From Nilaparvata lugens (taxonomy: Eukaryota; Arthropoda; Insecta; Hemiptera; Delphacidae), in contig NC_052511.1 in NCBI RefSeq assembly GCF_014356525.2, forward strand, positions 8,526,500-8,590,499: DNA of 64,000 nt, read 5' to 3'. This document shows positions 42,801 through 48,800 of the stretch, one piece after another (the stretch's first letter is position 1; the number at the start of each line of letters is the position of its first letter). The position numbers and the translations under genes are program-made. Under the pieces are notes generated by a model. The model had not been told where the DNA came from, ran no database searches, and saw only the letters and a list, made by a program, of their open reading frames with translations.

Positions 42801-45800
42801 CATCGAACGACGGCGCTATGAACAGTTCGCGCAAACTGTTCGGCCGATGCTGGTTCGCGCGTCTCGCGAGCGTGCAGCATCCTTCTCCCGAACCACCTAG
42901 CGAACACAAAATTGCCTTAAATACAAAGAATTACATAAGCGATTGTTGCAATACGGTACCAAAGAGAGAAGATAGCATAAGATCACATGGTATGGAGCGT
43001 CTATGTTCCAAATTTCACTGTTAACAAGCCCATAGTCTTAGTAGTTGTTTTTGGTGAAGCTATGTGACACTGGTAGTCTCTCATACTGTGCCGTTCTTAC
43101 ACTCTCACCCCAACAAAACAGTAATACAGTAATAGACAGTACTCGACAGAAATCGGAGTCAGTTAACAAAAAATCGGATTGAAATTTGAAACATAAATGG
43201 CCTATACCATGGGATATGGATATCTACTTATGCTATATTTTATCAATGACGGTACTGTCAATACTATGATTTATTTACTCAATAGAATCTATTATTAAAA
43301 TACGGTACCATCATTACAACTATTATCTGCTTAATAGAATCTATTATTATAATTTAGTACTATTAATAACATTATTTATTCACCCGAAGAAAGCATGAAC
43401 TTATTCGTGGACAAATCTCTTGATAGGTACATTCCATTAACCTTTGAAACAAGAACTTCCATTGAAACTACTAGTTACATTTCAAACATCTATAATTTGC
43501 AAGTGCAAATCATTGATGTGGAAAACTGTTGGATTAAACATCGAATAAGCATAACATAGAAGTATGATATCTCTATAATATGAAGTTTGGAGAATATTTT
43601 TATTCGACTAAATTCAGGAAATGAATATGTTTAGAGCAGAGAGTTTTCTCTTTGGATGTGAAGTGTTTGATCAAATAAAAGAGAAATGAGTAATTATTTT
43701 ACTCCAGCAACAGGAATTTTTTTGAAAAGCCTTCTTTGCATTGCTAACACATGGATCAGTTCCACATGGAAAATACCGTGTTTGTACAATAGTGTAAATA
43801 TAGCGTGTCCATATTCTCAATTATATAAGAGTGATCGCAAAACATTTGTGAATAGGAAGAAGATTTTATTCGTATAAGCAATCCACCATTCAATAAGAAA
43901 TCACTTCATTCAATGAAATTTGTAGAAATTATGCTTAGATTATTGATACACTTTAGGGGAGGAACAGTTTTGGGTTGTGTCTGTTGGTCTTTACCCCATA
44001 ATTTCAATGAATTGCGTATCATTGAATCAATTAACTTTGTATCATTGAATCAATGAATGTGTATCATTGAATCAATGAATTGTGTATCGTTGAATCAATG
44101 AATTGTGAATCATTGAACCAATAAATTGCGTATCATTGAATCAATGAATTGTGTATCGTTGAATTCGTTGAATATCGCAATGAATTGTGTATCATTGATT
44201 CAATGAATTGCGTATTATTGAATCAATGAATTGTGTATCACTGAATTGTCTATCATTGAATGAATAAATGAAGCCGATATCACACCTGTGATATAAGGTA
44301 TGTCGGTGTTGTTACTAGCGAGTGATCCATGAGGTACTGTGGCGTTGACCGGCGGTGGTAGTATTATTGGAAAGGTTTTCCAATGGTAGAGGAACTGTTC
44401 GCCAACCTAAAATTAAAAACAAAACATTTTAAACTCAACTCAAATCTCATTCAAATATAGAGTTAAAATTATATTTATTTTGAATGAAAAAGACTGAGAA
44501 ATTGTCAAAACCCACAGATTTATTGATACTTAGAAAGACCGGTTTCGGTGTAATATGGTGTAATAACCAAAACCGGTCTTTCTAAATATCAATAAATCTG
44601 TGGTTTTTTTACAATTTCTCAGTCTTTTTCATTCAATATGAATAATTACCACAATATCAACTTCTCAACTACACAAAAAGTGAAAATTATATTTCTAATG
44701 TATGCCTATATATACAGTATATTCAAATGGAATCTGTGTAGATAATACATTACCTACCAATTTTTCAATTCGATTGCCATCTTTTTTAGTTGTACAAGTC
44801 ATGAAACATCACTGATGTTTTTACAATAATTATATACAAGTTAATTAGTCTTTATATTTATATTTTGATAAATTGAAACCAGTATTATCCATTATTGTAC
44901 TTGTTTTGTCAAACCACTGATTGCGAATAAATTCTATTCTTCAGACTAATAGTATAGAGAAACAATAGTGTAAGTAGATATCCCATGGTATAGGGAGTTT
45001 ATGTCGTAACTTTTACTGTTATCTCAAGCCGATAGTTCACGTAGTTCTTTTTCTTGAAGCTGTGTGACACTAGTAGTCTCTCATATTGTGCCGTTCATAC
45101 ACTCTCACCCGGTCAAAACAGTAAAAATCGACAATAAGTGACAGTGATCGGCTTGAGATAGCAGTAAAAGTTGCGACATAAACTCATTATACCATTGGAT
45201 ATCTATTTACGCTATTGTTTCTCTATGCTAATAGGTACCTATATTACTTTGAACCATACTTGAACCAGTTTGACCTATTACTTTGACCCAGTATATAATA
45301 TCCTATACTATTAAACGAGCAGCTTCTGTTTATATGTTTAGATGTTTATATGTTTGTATTTCACCGGATCTCGAAAACGGCTCTAACGATTCTCACGAAA
45401 TTCAGAACATAGTAGGTTTATAATATAAAGATTAGATTGTACTAGGTCTCATCCCTGGGAAATCTCGCTGAAGGACATTAAAAGGATAATTATTATTCAT
45501 CCTTGGAAAAACAGCTGATAATAATTATTTCATCGTCTGTTGGTGATGGAAGTGAGTGAGCGAGTTCATGTGTGTGGGACTGTGTCAAAATTATGACTCA
45601 GCTGTTGAACTTTTGTAATCATTCAATCAGGTACTTAGTGCCGGTTGCAAAAAAGCCGGGTTATTTTCAATCATGATTAATTCCAGTAGATCCATTTTTT
45701 GAAATAGTCTTCACTGATTTTGTTCACGTGGAGTTAATCAGGATTAAAATTTAACCGGCTTTTGTGCAACTGGGCCTTTGTGAGGGACATTTTTGCATTC

Positions 45801-48800
45801 CGCTGGAAATGAATCTCAATTTACTGTGATTAGATAGAACATTTCTGTATGAATGTTATTATAATTTCTTCTCTCGTAATAAATTGATCATGTTTTTGTA
45901 CTCCAGAGCGAAGCTCGGTCCCCAATATTACTTTATATTCGTGATACTTTCAGGAAGATCCTGATTTTTTTTTAATCATCATATGTTATTAGTATTACGT
46001 TTGTTCTTGTGAAACAAGATTATTAATATTATCCAACTCAATAAGGTACCTCAACAATATCATGAGATGAAACTTTGAAGGAAAAATAAGATTAATTGAA
46101 TGAAGAGAAGAATTTAACTGAATGAAGTTGGAAAAGAGCAATAAATTATGATATGATAGAAGAGATCTGATGAATATCGTCACTTTATGAAGTTTTAGTG
46201 AAATTTTCCTATAAAATAGATCAATTCAATGAATATTTATTTATTAGGTTAGCACCAAAAATATGATGATCGGAAAAGAAAAAAAAACAGGTTATTGCCC
46301 AAAACTTCTTCAATTTCTTAATTTAGTTTCAAATAGTCAAAATATTATACGTAGGTTATGTCCATTCCAATTTCTACACCAAATCACAATCTGAAAATAT
46401 AAATTATAATATTATATAAATTATATTATTATTGATCAAATTCAATCTAATTATATTTTATTCGTCTTATAGAGAACGACCACCTCATAGAGAATGAGTA
46501 CCACATTAGAGTCAAATCTTGGATCAACAAAGACTGATTAATTATAATCTTCTTGGAAATTATAATTATTGATTGCAACATTATTATTCATATTGGTTAT
46601 AATGACGTTTATTGATATTGCAGTTTACGCCTCATAATCTACAAATACTGTTAGATTTATTCAACAGATAACATTGAGAATGATCAATTTATTTAAGAAG
46701 TTCTACACACGTTAGCCTTTGATAACAGTTGCGTAACCTTCTAGAAAATATAACCCAATTTATCGTTAATGCGTTTAGAGTTATCGTATTGATTCTGTCA
46801 AATTTTAATATTCTGTGAAATTTAAATGATTATGAAATTAATGTCAACATCAATCCTAATTACAAACCAACACAATGAATCAGTTTATCAGAATTGAACA
46901 TACTTCAACAAAATTATTCAGACTGGAATAATGTTGAAATTTGATATTGAAAGTTAATATTACCTCTTTTATGTTTTGAACCAGTTGGACCAATTCATCA
47001 GGTGCACCTTTCAGGTTCACCTCGAACTGAATCGGTTCTTTCTGAAAATAAAAGATACAACAATAAATGTTTAATGTAAAATTTTGAAAAAGTAAGTTTG
47101 AATATACATCTATACACATAAACCTCCACTGCCTGTCAGGATATTTTCATAAAATTAGATTTAGGGCCGGTTTCCGAGCACGGGATTTAGCTAAGTCCTA
47201 GACTTTAAACAGCTGGAGTCAGAAAATTGGTTTTCCAAAACGGGGCGTAGTCGCAGTCATTGTCAAAGGCCTAGTCACGTTTGAATTAAATTTCGAAAAA
47301 CTAGAAAATTGAACACAAAATAAAATAAAGAGAAAATAGTGTAAAGTTTCAACTATTTTAAATGATTTAGGAATGTCTAATTTCGTTAAGGAAAAACGTT
47401 TCCAATTATAGAAATGAGAAAATGAAAACTACGACTACTGTTATAAAAGCTGCGACTACGCCCCGTTTTGGAAAGCTAATTTTCTGACTCCAGCTGTTTA
47501 AAGTCTAGAACTTAGCTAAATCCCGAGCTCGGAAACCGGGTCTAAATCACTTATGTCAAAAAACTACCTTACATTGAGGAGAATTATGAGAATTAGAAAC
47601 GGAGCAATGGAATATTTTAAATCATTAATTCATGTCAAGAAACTACCTTACATTAAGAAAAATTATGAGGAGAATTTGAAACGGAACACTGGAATACATT
47701 ATTTTCAGACACAATTTCGTTTTTGAGTATTTTTTATTGTAATCTTGCTGACTTATGATAGACAATTGATTAATTAATTGGGGAATCCGGTTCCACAAGG
47801 TGTCAAACTATCAAAAGATAAACCGCAAAACTTCAATAAAATATTCTGAATCATACACATGGCCGTTGTGTGTTAATTCATTAGCTAAATTTCTCACCCC
47901 GGCCCAAGATATACAATGCCACCGCTACGGAATCAATGATACCAGATCATGTTACTCATTTTCTCCCCTAATGTTTTTATTCTTCCAGCAACACCCGCAT
48001 AATAGTCTCTACTGGTTACACTGACACCTTCCTGTTCTTTGTTCGCTTATGCGAAATATAAATGACATTTTGTGACATGCATTCACAGGATGTGTCATGT
48101 CATTATCACTCAATAGGGAAGGCGATGAGGCTAAAAATTACTAATAGATTCAGTCAAAAATGAAAGGTGGGCCTATGTTAGTGGCACAGGTCTATGGCTA
48201 CACTACCGCTCATTTTACCGCTACTTGTGATATAAATAGCATAATTCCCTGTAGGCTAAAAAATAAGAGAAACTGTAAATATCTACATTGTTTTACAATA
48301 AGGTACAGCCAAAATACCTCGAAGTATTATCAGCATTCTTCTCTTAGAATGAGAGCAAAGAATAATGTAATTCATACAAATTAACAAGTATATGGACTGC
48401 TAGATCAAGTTGATAGATCACTTATAAACTGCAACAAGTTGCATCTACTCAGATCAGTTTTTATCCGCGATAAAAATAGAAATTTATTGAATATAAATGT
48501 ATTTTTTTAATGTATGAATTCCGGGTTACTTTCTTGTATATATAAAAAAGAATTAAAGTACCCTTTGAAATTATTAAAATAATAGAATAAAAATACAAAT
48601 TATAACTACTAGATTTGGTGATCACACCGAATATTTATATTTAATATTTTTATAACCTGACGATGGTGTGATAACCGAATCTAGTAGTTATAATTTGTAT
48701 TTTTATTCTATTATTTTATTAATTTCAAAGGGTACTATAATTCTATTTTGTATATGAACATGTATTTATAGAGATCAGCACTATAATAATATAAATAGAT

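Noticed and set aside
44007..44268. A CRISPR-like array
   Set aside because: The units are directly adjacent without unique spacers, and the genome is eukaryotic.
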